Shown: in pieces, positions 7,980-16,575 of the stretch | How positions within the stretch are numbered: position 1 is the stretch's first letter | Layout of the letters: every line of letters begins with the position of its first letter | Origin: Lachnospiraceae bacterium UBA2864 | GTDB taxonomy: Bacteria; Bacillota; Clostridia; Lachnospirales; Lachnospiraceae | NCBI GenBank assembly: GCA_002350525.1 | Contig: DEFA01000031.1 | Coordinates: forward strand, 1-23,231 | Reading direction: 5' to 3' | Length of the DNA: 23,231 nucleotides | Position numbers and translations under genes: made by a program | The notes under the pieces: generated by a model | Databases searched by the model: none | Seen by the model: only the letters and a program-made list of their open reading frames with translations | What the model was told of the DNA's origin: nothing

Positions 7980-9613
7980 TTAAATATTAGGCCGTTTTCT
8001 CGGCTTATATATTCGGCTGCTTTTTCGGCAGCTTTTATACCGTCAGCCGCCGCTGAAGTGATTCCTCCTGCATAACCCGCGCCTTCTCCTATGGGAAGTA
8101 TTCCCGGGAAGTTCTCAGCCATCATATTCTCATCTCTGTTTATTCTTACAGGAGAAGACGTCCTTGACTCAATTCCGGAAAGAATCGTATCCGGATCGTC
8201 ATAGCCCTCTATAGTCTTTCCGAAGCTTTCAAAGCTTTCTCTAAGTGCGTCTCTCACTTCTTCCGGCAATATATGTGATATCTCAGAAAGTGCATATAAG
8301 CCCTTTATCTGAGGAGTAATCCTACCAAGTTCTTCGGTCCTCGTACCGGTTTTAAAGTCCTCAAGTCTCTGAACAGGAATAAGTCCTTTCTCCAGATCAT
8401 AGAAATCCTTTTCAAGCTTTTCCTGATATCTTATAGCATCTTCAGGACTGTCTCCTGCAAAGTCCTCGGGAGTTATTCCAACAATCATGGCTGTATTGGA
8501 ATTCTCACCGTTACGTCCGCTATAGCTCATTCCGTTTATAACAAGATGGCCCGGCGTACTTGAAGAGTTAACCACATAACCACCCGGACACATACAGAAT
8601 GAAAATACCGGTCTTCCGTTCTCTGCATGATAAGTAAGCTTATAATCAGCTGCCGGAAGCTTTTCGGCCAAACTTCCATACATTGCTCTATCGATAGTCT
8701 CTCTCTTATGTTCAACCCTGAGACCTATCGCATAAGGCTTCTGCTGCATACAAAAGCCTTTATCTATAAGCATCCTCATGGTATCTCTTGCACTGTGCCC
8801 GATAGCCAGAATAAGCGTTTTGGTTATGAGCTCGTATTGTACAATCTTACCATCCTTAGCTTTATCCGAAACATATAGTCTGTAATCATCAGACATTCTT
8901 TCAACAGAATCTAGTCTTGTATTAAACCTGACCTCACCGCCTTTGGATATTATAAACTCCCTCATATTCCGGATAACACTTTTAAGAACATCAGTTCCGA
9001 TATGAGGTTTTGCATCATATATTATCTCGGGAGCGGCGCCGAATCTGTGAAACGCCTTAAGTACTTCGGTAAAATATCCGCCCTTATTCTTGTTTCCTGT
9101 ATAAAGCTTCCCGTCCGAAAAGGTCCCTGCACCGCCTTCTCCGAAGGAAACATTACTTTCGGGATTAAGATTTCCTCCATTCCAGAAATCTTCAACATCG
9201 ATACTTCTATCTTCTACCGGCTTACCTCTTTCTATAACAATCGGTCTGAAACCTGCCTCTGAAAGATATAATGCAGCAAAATATCCTGCAGGCCCCGCAC
9301 CGACGATAACAGGTCTATATTCATCACATATCGGAGCCGTTAAAGTATGTGGAAACTTATAATCAATCTCTTTTGTTAACATAACATTTTTATTGTTAAT
9401 TTTCTTAACAAGTCCCTCTTCTTTACCCGGATTAACAAGATTTACATATAAAGTTAACACATAGTGAATATCGGATTTGTGTCTTGAATCCAATGACCTT
9501 TTATAAATCTTCCAGTTTTTTACGGGTGCTCCTTTAAGCTTTTTCGAAATCACTCTCTCTATATCCGAATCCTTATATCCGATTTCAAATCGACAGTCTC
9601 TGATTGCTATCAT
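7976..9613 (-). CDS. FAD-dependent dehydrogenase, COG2509 type
   Basis: A 545-residue flavoprotein of the uncharacterised COG2509 dehydrogenase group. Residues 1 to about 95 form the family's small N-terminal domain. A Rossmann FAD motif VIVGAGPAGYFAALYL follows at about 102-117, with the acidic strand end IVIERG, then the family segment FGEGGAGTFSDGKL at about 157-170 and a C-terminal FAD contact GEGAGYAGGITSAAADG. Substrate and electron partner are not known for the family. The ATG at 9613 is preceded by GGGAGGGAG and its ATGA overlaps the TGA of the preceding HI0933-type gene, so translation is probably coupled; a longer frame reaches 9688 but would overlap that gene by about 80 bases. It is the last gene of the phoH-ybeY run. 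Confidence 0.88.
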   Translation of the reverse strand: MIAIRDCRFEIGYKDSDIERVISKKLKGAPVKNWKIYKRSLDSRHKSDIHYVLTLYVNLVNPGKEEGLVKKINNKNVMLTKEIDYKFPHTLTAPICDEYRPVIVGAGPAGYFAALYLSEAGFRPIVIERGKPVEDRSIDVEDFWNGGNLNPESNVSFGEGGAGTFSDGKLYTGNKNKGGYFTEVLKAFHRFGAAPEIIYDAKPHIGTDVLKSVIRNMREFIISKGGEVRFNTRLDSVERMSDDYRLYVSDKAKDGKIVQYELITKTLILAIGHSARDTMRMLIDKGFCMQQKPYAIGLRVEHKRETIDRAMYGSLAEKLPAADYKLTYHAENGRPVFSFCMCPGGYVVNSSSTPGHLVINGMSYSGRNGENSNTAMIVGITPEDFAGDSPEDAIRYQEKLEKDFYDLEKGLIPVQRLEDFKTGTRTEELGRITPQIKGLYALSEISHILPEEVRDALRESFESFGKTIEGYDDPDTILSGIESRTSSPVRINRDENMMAENFPGILPIGEGAGYAGGITSAAADGIKAAEKAAEYISRENGLIFN

Positions 9614-10842
9614 AGGCTCCCTCCCAGACATGCTCTTCCTGCCAGAAATCCCGTATAAAGAGCGTAACTGATATTGTATCCACCGCATTTTCCAAGAACA
9701 TCTGTCGTCTCTCCGACAGCGTACAGCTCTCTTCTATCAATTATATGCATATCTACCGGATCAAGCTGTGACACAGTTATTCCGCCGGCCGCAGCCTGTG
9801 AACGGGTTTCATCATTATATCCGTTTACAGTCAGTTTCCAATCTGTCAAAGCGCTGTATATAAGTTCCGCCTCATATTCCGATACATTTACATCATCCTT
9901 TACAAAACCCACTTTCTTCAGACGATTAAGGTGGTACAGAGCCAGTTTATCGTTCAGAAAACCGTTCAAAAATCCAAGAACCTTCCTCTGCGGAGATGTT
10001 TTTCTGAAAGTATTGAATCTGTACATAAACTCATCATAGGATACATCAGGAAGCAGATTCACATGAATTGTATTATAGCCATTCGAAGACTGTTCCTTCA
10101 TGTATTTATTCATGTTGAATACAACTATTCCTGATATCCCATCAGCCGTAATCTGAAGTTCTCCTCTTTCCTTATGTTCGGTAAAATGAAGCGATATTTC
10201 GGCATCACATCTCACACCAGCAATAGGATTCATATCTTCCCTCACCGCAACAGGGCCGAGACAGGGACTAAAAGGCTCATATTCGAGTTTTAACGATTCG
10301 AACAGTGAGTAAAGCGTTTCGTATGATGCAGCACCTAATTCGGGCGCAGACGGGCTTCCTGTGGAAAGTATAACTGCTGCGGATTCATATTTCTTTCCGT
10401 CAGCGCATGAAATTATATATTTATCGCTTTTATCTTCCACTGCTGTGGCTTCAGAATCCGTGATAATCTCGGTACCATTCATGACAGCAGCATCTCTGAG
10501 TGCCCATACAATCGAAGAAGCCTGCATGCTCATAGGATAATAATATCCGTTCTTTGATACAGTCTTAATTCCAAGGCTGTTCATATATTCCGTTACGAAG
10601 TCACGGAGATTTCTCTTGTATATTATCTTCGATGCAAATTCCGACCCATAATAGCAGTCACTGTCATAATGCTCGTTACACAGATTACACCTGCCGTTTC
10701 CGGTTGCATAAAGCTTTTTGCCCGGCTTCCTGTTTCTGTCCAGTAAAAGACAAGAAAGCCCCCTTCGGGAGCTCTCTATTGCCGCAGCCAGTCCTGCCGG
10801 ACCTGCGCCTATTATACAAATGTCGTAAAGACTGTTACTCAA
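9610..10842 (-). CDS. HI0933-family flavoprotein (aminoacetone oxidase-like)
   Basis: A 410-residue FAD enzyme of the HI0933/YhiN group (COG2081), often named aminoacetone oxidase-like; BaiN is also in this group. The FAD-binding start DICIIGAGPAGLAAAIESS lies at about 7-25, followed by the family signature GKKLYATGNGRCNLCN at about 41-56. The C-terminal GETTDVLGKCGGYNISYAL completes the FAD site, as in the family. True substrate unknown; bile-acid chemistry should not be inferred from the BaiN name. The start is a TTG at 10842, with AGGATGG 8 bases upstream, and it overlaps the end of the DUF3048 gene by 8 bases. Its own stop overlaps the next flavoprotein start. Two different FAD enzymes translated in tandem suggests, but does not show, a shared redox task. 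Confidence 0.88.
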   Translation of the reverse strand: MSNSLYDICIIGAGPAGLAAAIESSRRGLSCLLLDRNRKPGKKLYATGNGRCNLCNEHYDSDCYYGSEFASKIIYKRNLRDFVTEYMNSLGIKTVSKNGYYYPMSMQASSIVWALRDAAVMNGTEIITDSEATAVEDKSDKYIISCADGKKYESAAVILSTGSPSAPELGAASYETLYSLFESLKLEYEPFSPCLGPVAVREDMNPIAGVRCDAEISLHFTEHKERGELQITADGISGIVVFNMNKYMKEQSSNGYNTIHVNLLPDVSYDEFMYRFNTFRKTSPQRKVLGFLNGFLNDKLALYHLNRLKKVGFVKDDVNVSEYEAELIYSALTDWKLTVNGYNDETRSQAAAGGITVSQLDPVDMHIIDRRELYAVGETTDVLGKCGGYNISYALYTGFLAGRACLGGSL

Positions 10843-12022
10843 GTGTTATACCATCCTTCTTATCATCAGGGAAAACAGTAACAAATGTCTTACCGGGATT
10901 CAGCTTAAGCATCTCTCCATCCTCAGTATAATACTGAGTAGTACCGAATTCTCCCGGGGCTGCGGATCTGATAGTCTCATCAATATATCCGTTTACTGTA
11001 GAATAATCGATATATCCTGCAGAATACTCTTTCTCCCATTTTATAGGGATAACCTTTCCGTCTGTAATATAATATCCTTCGCCGCTTCCGGTAAGATCGA
11101 TATCAAGACATCCGGACTCATCACCCTCTATATATCTGTGAGGAGCATACTGAATGATAATGTTCTTAAATGTAAGCTGATTACCTGTATTCTCGTCAAT
11201 CTGTTCTGCACCGTTTTCAAATCTCTTATATACCTTTGCATCGGCATCATATGTAAAATACGGCTCAAGTCCCTGATTAAATGCTGTTGTAACCTTATTA
11301 CAATCCTTTCCGCCTTCAGGAACAGTATCTTCTACATTGAAATAGAACATCTTCTTATATGAAGCATCCTTCTCAGTTGAAAAACCGTTATTCGCAATAG
11401 CTTCAACAAGACCCTGGCCCGAGGTATAACCAGTGTGCTCAAGAGCATAACCCGGTCTGTTGGCTCTGAATGCGGCACTGCCGTCCTTACCATTAAGATC
11501 TATCTGGTCAAGCTGGGTTGTTACTTCAAACTCATGCTGAGCATATACAGACTGTCCCCAATGAGTAAAGTAAGCATCAAACTCCATAGCCTTTCTGTCG
11601 AAGTAATGTCTTGCACTTCTTACAGGTCCGAGTTTCTCAATATTCTCATAATTCGAGAAAACGCACAGGAAACGTGTTACGCTTCTATGCTCTTCAAGCA
11701 TTTCGAAGATAACATCAGCTTCACCGATACCTGACTGAGGAAGTGAAACATAAATATTGTTGATTGTTATGGAAAGAGGTCTCTTCTTTGCCTCCTCTTT
11801 ATCTATCCATTCACCGTTAAGATCACTCTGAACCTTTCCGTCCTTCGTAAGCTCAACTTCGGAAAGATCACCATCCAATGTTGTATCATCCTCAGTTGTG
11901 ATTGAGTACTCAGTTGTATTCTCCGTAGTAATTTCTTCTGTGTTGTCTTTTTTGCCGCAGCCTCCGAAGCTCGCAGCCATAATCATAGCAAGTGTTAAAC
12001 TAAGAAGCTTTTTCTTATTCAT
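10835..12022 (-). CDS. DUF3048 (YerB-like) lipoprotein
   Basis: A 395-residue secreted lipoprotein with the DUF3048 N- and C-terminal domains, as in Bacillus YerB. The signal sequence ends in SFGGC with C22 as likely lipid site; the box is slightly atypical, with Phe where Leu or Val is usual. A Thr/Glu-rich linker of about 45 residues follows. The family blocks PLSITINN, PQSGIGEADVIFEML and EKLGPVRSARHYFD are clear between about 80 and 165. It should be anchored on the outer membrane face; the molecular function is unknown. Its ATG overlaps the ybeY stop by 8 bases (ATGAATAA), and a ribosome site is only distant, so translation probably depends on ybeY. Finding an extracytoplasmic lipoprotein between YbeY and flavoproteins is unexpected. 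Confidence 0.9.
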   Translation of the reverse strand: MNKKKLLSLTLAMIMAASFGGCGKKDNTEEITTENTTEYSITTEDDTTLDGDLSEVELTKDGKVQSDLNGEWIDKEEAKKRPLSITINNIYVSLPQSGIGEADVIFEMLEEHRSVTRFLCVFSNYENIEKLGPVRSARHYFDRKAMEFDAYFTHWGQSVYAQHEFEVTTQLDQIDLNGKDGSAAFRANRPGYALEHTGYTSGQGLVEAIANNGFSTEKDASYKKMFYFNVEDTVPEGGKDCNKVTTAFNQGLEPYFTYDADAKVYKRFENGAEQIDENTGNQLTFKNIIIQYAPHRYIEGDESGCLDIDLTGSGEGYYITDGKVIPIKWEKEYSAGYIDYSTVNGYIDETIRSAAPGEFGTTQYYTEDGEMLKLNPGKTFVTVFPDDKKDGITLE

Positions 12023-12521
12023 AATCTCTGGTATATCCTTTCCTCTTTAATATTTCCTCCTGCATTTCTTCCATAGTACGTCTTTCTTCATCATCCATAT
12101 GGTCGTAACCGAAAAGATGAAGCATACTGTGTGCGACGAGAAATGCTATTTCCCTTTTCAGACTGTGCCCGTATTCCTTCGCCTGTTCTGTGGCTCTTTC
12201 TACAGATATAACTATGTCACCGAGCAAAAGCTCGCCTGTATCCGGATCGAAATAATCTTCAGGGCTTTCCTCCACCAGATTCAGATCTCCGGGAGTTTCA
12301 AAATCAAGCATAGGAAAAGAAAGTACATCTGTCGGATTGTCTATTCCTCTTTCGGCAAGGTTTATCTCATGTATCGCATTATTATCGACAAGCGTCACAT
12401 CAACCTCACACTCATACTCACATCCGACAAAATCTACAGCCTCATTGATAACATTTTCAATGATGGTCGTGTACTCTTCAGTAAGAACTATATTCTGTTC
12501 ATCGGTAATTGAAATATTCAT
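12015..12521 (-). CDS. ybeY: Endoribonuclease YbeY
   Basis: Zinc-dependent RNase that takes part in 16S rRNA 3' maturation and late ribosome quality control, acting in the cytoplasm. The 168-residue length is normal for Firmicutes. The zinc site is H131, H135 and H141 in HSMLHLFGYDH, and the conserved block ERGIDNPTDVLSFP at about 57-70 contains the family arginine and the substrate-groove residues. It follows phoH by 21 bases, the classic phoH-ybeY order. Downstream, where many Firmicutes have dgkA, cdd or era, this genome has a DUF3048 lipoprotein that overlaps the stop codon. Confidence 0.96.
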   Translation of the reverse strand: MNISITDEQNIVLTEEYTTIIENVINEAVDFVGCEYECEVDVTLVDNNAIHEINLAERGIDNPTDVLSFPMLDFETPGDLNLVEESPEDYFDPDTGELLLGDIVISVERATEQAKEYGHSLKREIAFLVAHSMLHLFGYDHMDDEERRTMEEMQEEILKRKGYTRDYE

Positions 12522-12542
12522 AATGAATCATTTTAGCATAAT

Positions 12543-13526
12543 TTACTGTTTTCTTCTACTTCTGTTTGAACTGTCGTACTTCTCGTAAGCATCGACAATT
12601 TTCTGAACCAACGGATGTCTTACAACGTCTTTTGAAGTAAGTCTGCAGACCGCAATACCTTCGATATTCTTAACAACCTTGAGAGCTGTATCAAGACCGG
12701 AGTTGGTATTTGCAGCAAGATCCTTCTGCGACTGGTCACCTGTAATAATAGCCTTAGAACCAAATCCTATACGTGTAAGGAACATTTTCATCTGTGACTC
12801 TGTCGTATTCTGAGCCTCATCAAGAACTATAAATGCATTATCAAGCGTTCGACCTCTCATATAAGCAAGCGGCGCGACCTCGATAAGTTCTTTTTCCAGA
12901 TTCTTCTGAAATCCTTCGGCACCCATGATTTCATAAAGTGCATCATAAAGCGGTCGGAGATATGGATCTATCTTACTCTGAAGATCACCCGGAAGAAATC
13001 CCAATTTCTCACCTGCTTCAATGGCAGGTCTGGTCAAAATGATACGCTCAACCTCCCCCTTCTTAAAAGCAGTTATGGCCTTCGCCATGGCAAGATAGGT
13101 TTTTCCCGTTCCGGCAGGTCCTGTTCCGAAGATGATCATATTGTTATCAATGGCATCGACATAATTCTTCTGTCCGAAAGTCTTAGGTCTTATCGGTCTT
13201 CCTGCCATGGTATGACATATGATATCATCTCTGTCCGTAAGCTCGCTGGCTTCATTCTCACTTCCTTCACGTACAAGTGATATGGAATAATCCACATTCT
13301 GTTCGGTTATGGTATTGCCCTTCTTGGCAATAGCATATATATCATTCAGAACCTTCATGGCCTTATCGATATTTTTATCATCGCCTGTAAGGATAAGCTC
13401 CTCACCGCGGTATACATATGTAACATCGAAAGCCTTCTCAACCTTTCTGATGTTTCTGTCAAACTGGCCGAAAACATTCTGAATGTTTGAATTATCTATA
13501 AGTATTGTCTTATGTGTTAAAGACAT
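12543..13526 (-). CDS. phoH: PhoH family ATPase
   Basis: A 327-residue PhoH/PhoH2-like P-loop ATPase, associated in bacteria with RNA metabolism and usually encoded beside ybeY. Residues 1 to about 85 form a KH-like N-terminal region. The Walker A motif GPAGTGKT lies at about 136-143 and Walker B, IVLDEAQN, at about 233-240, with the family block GDLQSKIDPYLRPLYD between them. It is cytoplasmic. The ATG at 13526 is chosen because GAGGGG lies 5 bases upstream, whereas the GTG two codons earlier abuts that site. It begins after the rpsU terminator and is the first gene of a five-gene run ending at 7976. Confidence 0.95.
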   Translation of the reverse strand: MSLTHKTILIDNSNIQNVFGQFDRNIRKVEKAFDVTYVYRGEELILTGDDKNIDKAMKVLNDIYAIAKKGNTITEQNVDYSISLVREGSENEASELTDRDDIICHTMAGRPIRPKTFGQKNYVDAIDNNMIIFGTGPAGTGKTYLAMAKAITAFKKGEVERIILTRPAIEAGEKLGFLPGDLQSKIDPYLRPLYDALYEIMGAEGFQKNLEKELIEVAPLAYMRGRTLDNAFIVLDEAQNTTESQMKMFLTRIGFGSKAIITGDQSQKDLAANTNSGLDTALKVVKNIEGIAVCRLTSKDVVRHPLVQKIVDAYEKYDSSNRSRRKQ

Positions 13527-13541
13527 ATCCACCCCTCAATT

Positions 13542-13569
13542 TTAATAGCTTCTTAAGATTTTCCCACAA
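13542..13569 (-). promoter_or_regulatory. Possible phoH promoter
   Basis: On the minus strand, TTGTGG (13569-13564), a 16-base spacer and TATTAA (13547-13542), just past the rpsU terminator. Both boxes are imperfect. Position supports it, because the strong terminator upstream means phoH needs a start site here unless it lives on read-through. Confidence 0.4.
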
Positions 13570-13570
13570 A

Positions 13571-13607
13571 GTAAAAAGTGCCGCGACTAAAAGTCACGGC
13601 ACAAAAA
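13571..13607 (-). terminator. Terminator after rpsU
   Basis: An 11-bp stem (13602-13592 with 13588-13578) with a 3-base loop, GC-rich at the base, running into TTTTT on the minus strand. One pair is G-U in minus-strand RNA and A-C in plus-strand RNA, favouring use by rpsU. An A5 run lies on the other side as well. Confidence 0.93.
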
Positions 13608-13620
13608 GTACATATTTGTC

Positions 13621-13797
13621 TTATTTATACTTACGCTTTCTTGCAGCCTCAGACTTCTTCTTACGTCTTACGCTTGGCTTCTCGTAATGCTCTCTTTTGC
13701 GAATTTCCTGCTGAATGCCTGCCTTTGCACAGTTTCTCTTGAATCTGCGAAGTGCGCTATCCAGTGTCTCATTCTCTTTAACGATTACGCTTGACAA
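13621..13797 (-). CDS. rpsU: 30S ribosomal protein S21
   Basis: Small-subunit protein S21, which helps mRNA engage the 30S subunit near the anti-Shine-Dalgarno end of 16S rRNA. From a TTG start at 13797 it is 58 residues, the usual length, reading SSVIVKENETLDSALRRFKR and ending in a basic tail, RRKKKSEAARKRKYK. GGAGG lies 8 bases before this TTG. A GTG at 13806 would start directly on the ribosome site and add three residues that the family lacks. The gene has its own promoter and terminator and is not part of the neighbouring runs. Confidence 0.95.
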   Translation of the reverse strand: MSSVIVKENETLDSALRRFKRNCAKAGIQQEIRKREHYEKPSVRRKKKSEAARKRKYK

Positions 13798-13838
13798 ATC
13801 TCTCACCTCCCAACAGTTAAAAGATAAGACCGAGAGTT

Positions 13839-13866
13839 ATTATAACATAATGAAATATATTGTCAA
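13839..13866 (-). promoter_or_regulatory. rpsU promoter
   Basis: On the minus strand, a full-consensus TTGACA (13866-13861), a 16-base spacer and a full-consensus TATAAT (13844-13839). It is the best promoter in the window. The start site is expected near 13832, giving a leader of about 35 bases. It starts 37 bases past the alaS stop. Confidence 0.93.
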
Positions 13867-13902
13867 GAATGATTTTAGAGAACATCTGTCGATTCAGAGA
13901 AT

Positions 13903-16554
13903 CTACAGCTGTCCCTTTGCTGTTTCTACGCCTGCTGCAAGAGCTTTCTCGATTCCGGAAGCATCTTTTCCGCCGGCCTGTGCCATATTAGGTCTTCCTC
14001 CTCCGCCACCTCCGACAATCGGAGCAATTGCTTTGATGATATTACCTGCATGAATTCCCGCAGCTACTGCATCATCGCTTGCCATAACGAGAAGGCTTAC
14101 CTTTCCGTCATTATCGGATGCTATGATAATTACAGACTTTCCGAGCTTCTGCTTCATATCATCACCGAGTGTACGCATTGCATTTGCATCTACACCGGAA
14201 AGCTTGATAGGAAGTATCTTAACTCCGTTTGCATCAACAACATCGTTCATAACGTCTGCTGCCGCAGCCTTAGCCATCTTATCCTTCAGACTCTGATTCT
14301 CAGACTGAAGAGCCTTAATCTCATCCATAAGAGCCTGGATCTTATCCGTAAGCTTTGAAGGTTCGGACTTAGCTGCTGCCGCTGCACTGATAAGTTCTGC
14401 TTCGATATCCTTATAGTAATTCATGGCACCGGCACCTGTAAGAGCTTCGATTCTTCTTACGCCGGCTGCGATACCCTGTTCGGAAACAATCTTAAATGTA
14501 TTTATAACTCCTGTATGTGCAACATGAGTACCACCGCAAAGCTCGATTGACCAGTCACCCATATTTACAACACGTACATAATCGCCGTATTTTTCACCAA
14601 ACAGTGCCATAGCACCTGTCTTCTTGGCATCTTCGATAGACATTACATCTGTTCTTACCGTAAGATCGGCTGCAATCTCTGCATTTACGATTTCTTCAAC
14701 CTTCTTTACCTCATCAGCTGTCATAGCCTGATCATGAGAGAAGTCGAATCTGAGTCTGTCATCGGCTACATATGAACCCTTCTGTTCAACATGGTCTCCA
14801 AGAACCGTCTTAAGTGCTTTCTGAAGAAGGTGTGTAGCCGAATGGTTCTTGCAGATATCGGAACGTCTTGTTTCTTCAACCTTGAGAACTGCCTTCTCAC
14901 CTGCTTCGATAGTTCCCGATGTTACAGAACCTACATGAACATATCTTCCGTCCTTAAGCTTTATAACATCCTCTACACTGAACACACCGGACTCTGTCTC
15001 GATAGTACCCTTATCGGCAGTCTGTCCGCCCATTGTAGCATAGAAAGGTGTATTAGGTGTTATAATAGCACCCGAAGTACCCTCATCGATTGATGAAGCA
15101 GCTTCATTACCGCTTACAAGAACGTCTATAACACTCTCATCCACAGTCTTTTCATAACCTGTAAATTCTGTTGCTGCAGCTGTTCCGAGACCGTTGAATA
15201 CCGTATCATCCGAGCTGAGCTTGGCTGAGAAATTCTGATTTTCTCTTGCCTTCTGCTTAGCAGCTTCCATAGCCTTGTCGAATCCGCTTTCATCAACTGT
15301 AAGTCCGGATTCTGCTGCCATTTCGACTGTAAGTTCGATCGGAAATCCGAATGTATCATAAAGATAAAATGCTTCCTCACCGTTTATCTCGTTCTGAGAA
15401 GCGGCTTTCTTCTCATCGAGAATCTTTGTGAACTCTTTCATACCGTTCTCAAGAGTACTCTCAAATCTTACAATTTCCTTATCAAGTTCCTTAAGGATAA
15501 ACTCGCGGTTCTCAGTAAGAAGCGGATAACTGTCATCATAAACCTTATCGATATATATCTTTGCAACATCAAGAAGATTTTCCTTCTTGAGTCCGAGAGC
15601 ACGACCGTGTCTTACGGCCCTTCTGATAAGACGGCGAAGAACATATCCTGCTCCTACATTCGAAGGACGAAGCTTTGCCGCATCACCGATAAGCATAGTG
15701 GATGTACGCATATGGTCTGCAAGGATTCTCATAGACTTTGTAAGCTTCTCATCCGCATTATACTTTGTTCCCGAAGCCTGCTCTATATATGCGATAGTCT
15801 CTGTAAAGAGATCTGTCTGATAAACATCCTTAGTACCGTTAAGAAATGCGAGTATTCTCTCAAGTCCCCATCCGGTATCTACATTCTTCTGCTTAAGAGG
15901 AGTAAGATGTCCATCCTGATGCTTCTCATACTGCATGAAAACATCATTTCCGAGCTCTGTGTACTTACCGCATGAACATCCCGGACCACAGTCAGGACCG
16001 CAGTCAGGAACATCCGCAATATAGAACATCTCACTGTCAGGTCCGCATGGACCGTATTCAAGTCCCCACCAGTTATCCTCGGCAGGAAGATAATATATAT
16101 TCTCCGGCTTGAAACCGGAAGCTATTCTGTACTGTGCACCCTCTTCATCACGAGGAGCATTCTCATCACCTGCAAATACGGTAGAAGCAAGGTGATCTCT
16201 GTCAAATCCGAAAACCTGAGTAAGAAGTTCAAAGCTCCACTTACATCTGTCTTCCTTGAAATAATCTCCGAGACTCCAGCTTCCCATCATCTCAAAGAAT
16301 GTAACGTGGCTCTTATCGCCGACAGAATCAATGTCGTTGGTACGTACACAGCCCTGTACATTGCAAAGTCTTGTTCCGAGAGGATGCTTTTCTCCGAGAA
16401 GATAAGGCATAAGCGGCTGCATACCGGCTACGTTAAAGAGAACTCCTGTTGATCCATCGGATACAAGTGATACCGCGCCGACATCCACATGTCCTCTTTC
16501 AATATAAAAATCCTTCCAGGTCTTTCTTAATTCCTTCGAAGTGAACTGTCTCAT
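13903..16554 (-). CDS. alaS: Alanyl-tRNA synthetase
   Basis: Attaches alanine to tRNA-Ala and edits mischarged Ser or Gly; an essential cytoplasmic enzyme. From the ATG at 16554 it is 883 residues, a full-length four-part enzyme. The class II catalytic core at about 1-250 includes FFEMMGSWSLGDYF and the Cys-rich CGPDCGPGCSCGKY insert common in clostridia. The tRNA-binding region follows. The editing domain carries H571 and H575 in HSATHLL and C673 and H677 in CGGTH. A C-terminal coiled coil and DHHA1 domain end with a glycine-rich GGGGGGRPNMAQAGG. GGAGGA lies 7 bases before this ATG; a TTG five codons earlier overlaps it and is rejected. It follows hisIE by 21 bases with no promoter visible, so it is probably transcribed with the his genes. 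Confidence 0.97.
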   Translation of the reverse strand: MRQFTSKELRKTWKDFYIERGHVDVGAVSLVSDGSTGVLFNVAGMQPLMPYLLGEKHPLGTRLCNVQGCVRTNDIDSVGDKSHVTFFEMMGSWSLGDYFKEDRCKWSFELLTQVFGFDRDHLASTVFAGDENAPRDEEGAQYRIASGFKPENIYYLPAEDNWWGLEYGPCGPDSEMFYIADVPDCGPDCGPGCSCGKYTELGNDVFMQYEKHQDGHLTPLKQKNVDTGWGLERILAFLNGTKDVYQTDLFTETIAYIEQASGTKYNADEKLTKSMRILADHMRTSTMLIGDAAKLRPSNVGAGYVLRRLIRRAVRHGRALGLKKENLLDVAKIYIDKVYDDSYPLLTENREFILKELDKEIVRFESTLENGMKEFTKILDEKKAASQNEINGEEAFYLYDTFGFPIELTVEMAAESGLTVDESGFDKAMEAAKQKARENQNFSAKLSSDDTVFNGLGTAAATEFTGYEKTVDESVIDVLVSGNEAASSIDEGTSGAIITPNTPFYATMGGQTADKGTIETESGVFSVEDVIKLKDGRYVHVGSVTSGTIEAGEKAVLKVEETRRSDICKNHSATHLLQKALKTVLGDHVEQKGSYVADDRLRFDFSHDQAMTADEVKKVEEIVNAEIAADLTVRTDVMSIEDAKKTGAMALFGEKYGDYVRVVNMGDWSIELCGGTHVAHTGVINTFKIVSEQGIAAGVRRIEALTGAGAMNYYKDIEAELISAAAAAKSEPSKLTDKIQALMDEIKALQSENQSLKDKMAKAAAADVMNDVVDANGVKILPIKLSGVDANAMRTLGDDMKQKLGKSVIIIASDNDGKVSLLVMASDDAVAAGIHAGNIIKAIAPIVGGGGGGRPNMAQAGGKDASGIEKALAAGVETAKGQL

Positions 16555-16575
16555 TAATCTATCCTCCAAAAATAA

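Noticed and set aside
9614..9688. Longer N-terminus for the COG2509 flavoprotein
   Set aside because: It would overlap the preceding gene by about 80 bases. The ATG at 9613 has a strong ribosome site and forms a normal ATGA overlap.
13867..13902. Terminator between alaS and rpsU
   Set aside because: Only a 5-bp GATTC/GAATC hairpin is present, without a following T run.
16555..16569. TTG start for alaS five codons upstream
   Set aside because: It would place the GGAGGA ribosome site inside the coding sequence. The same reason rejects the longer starts of hisB, hisD, hisG, phoH and the lipoprotein gene.
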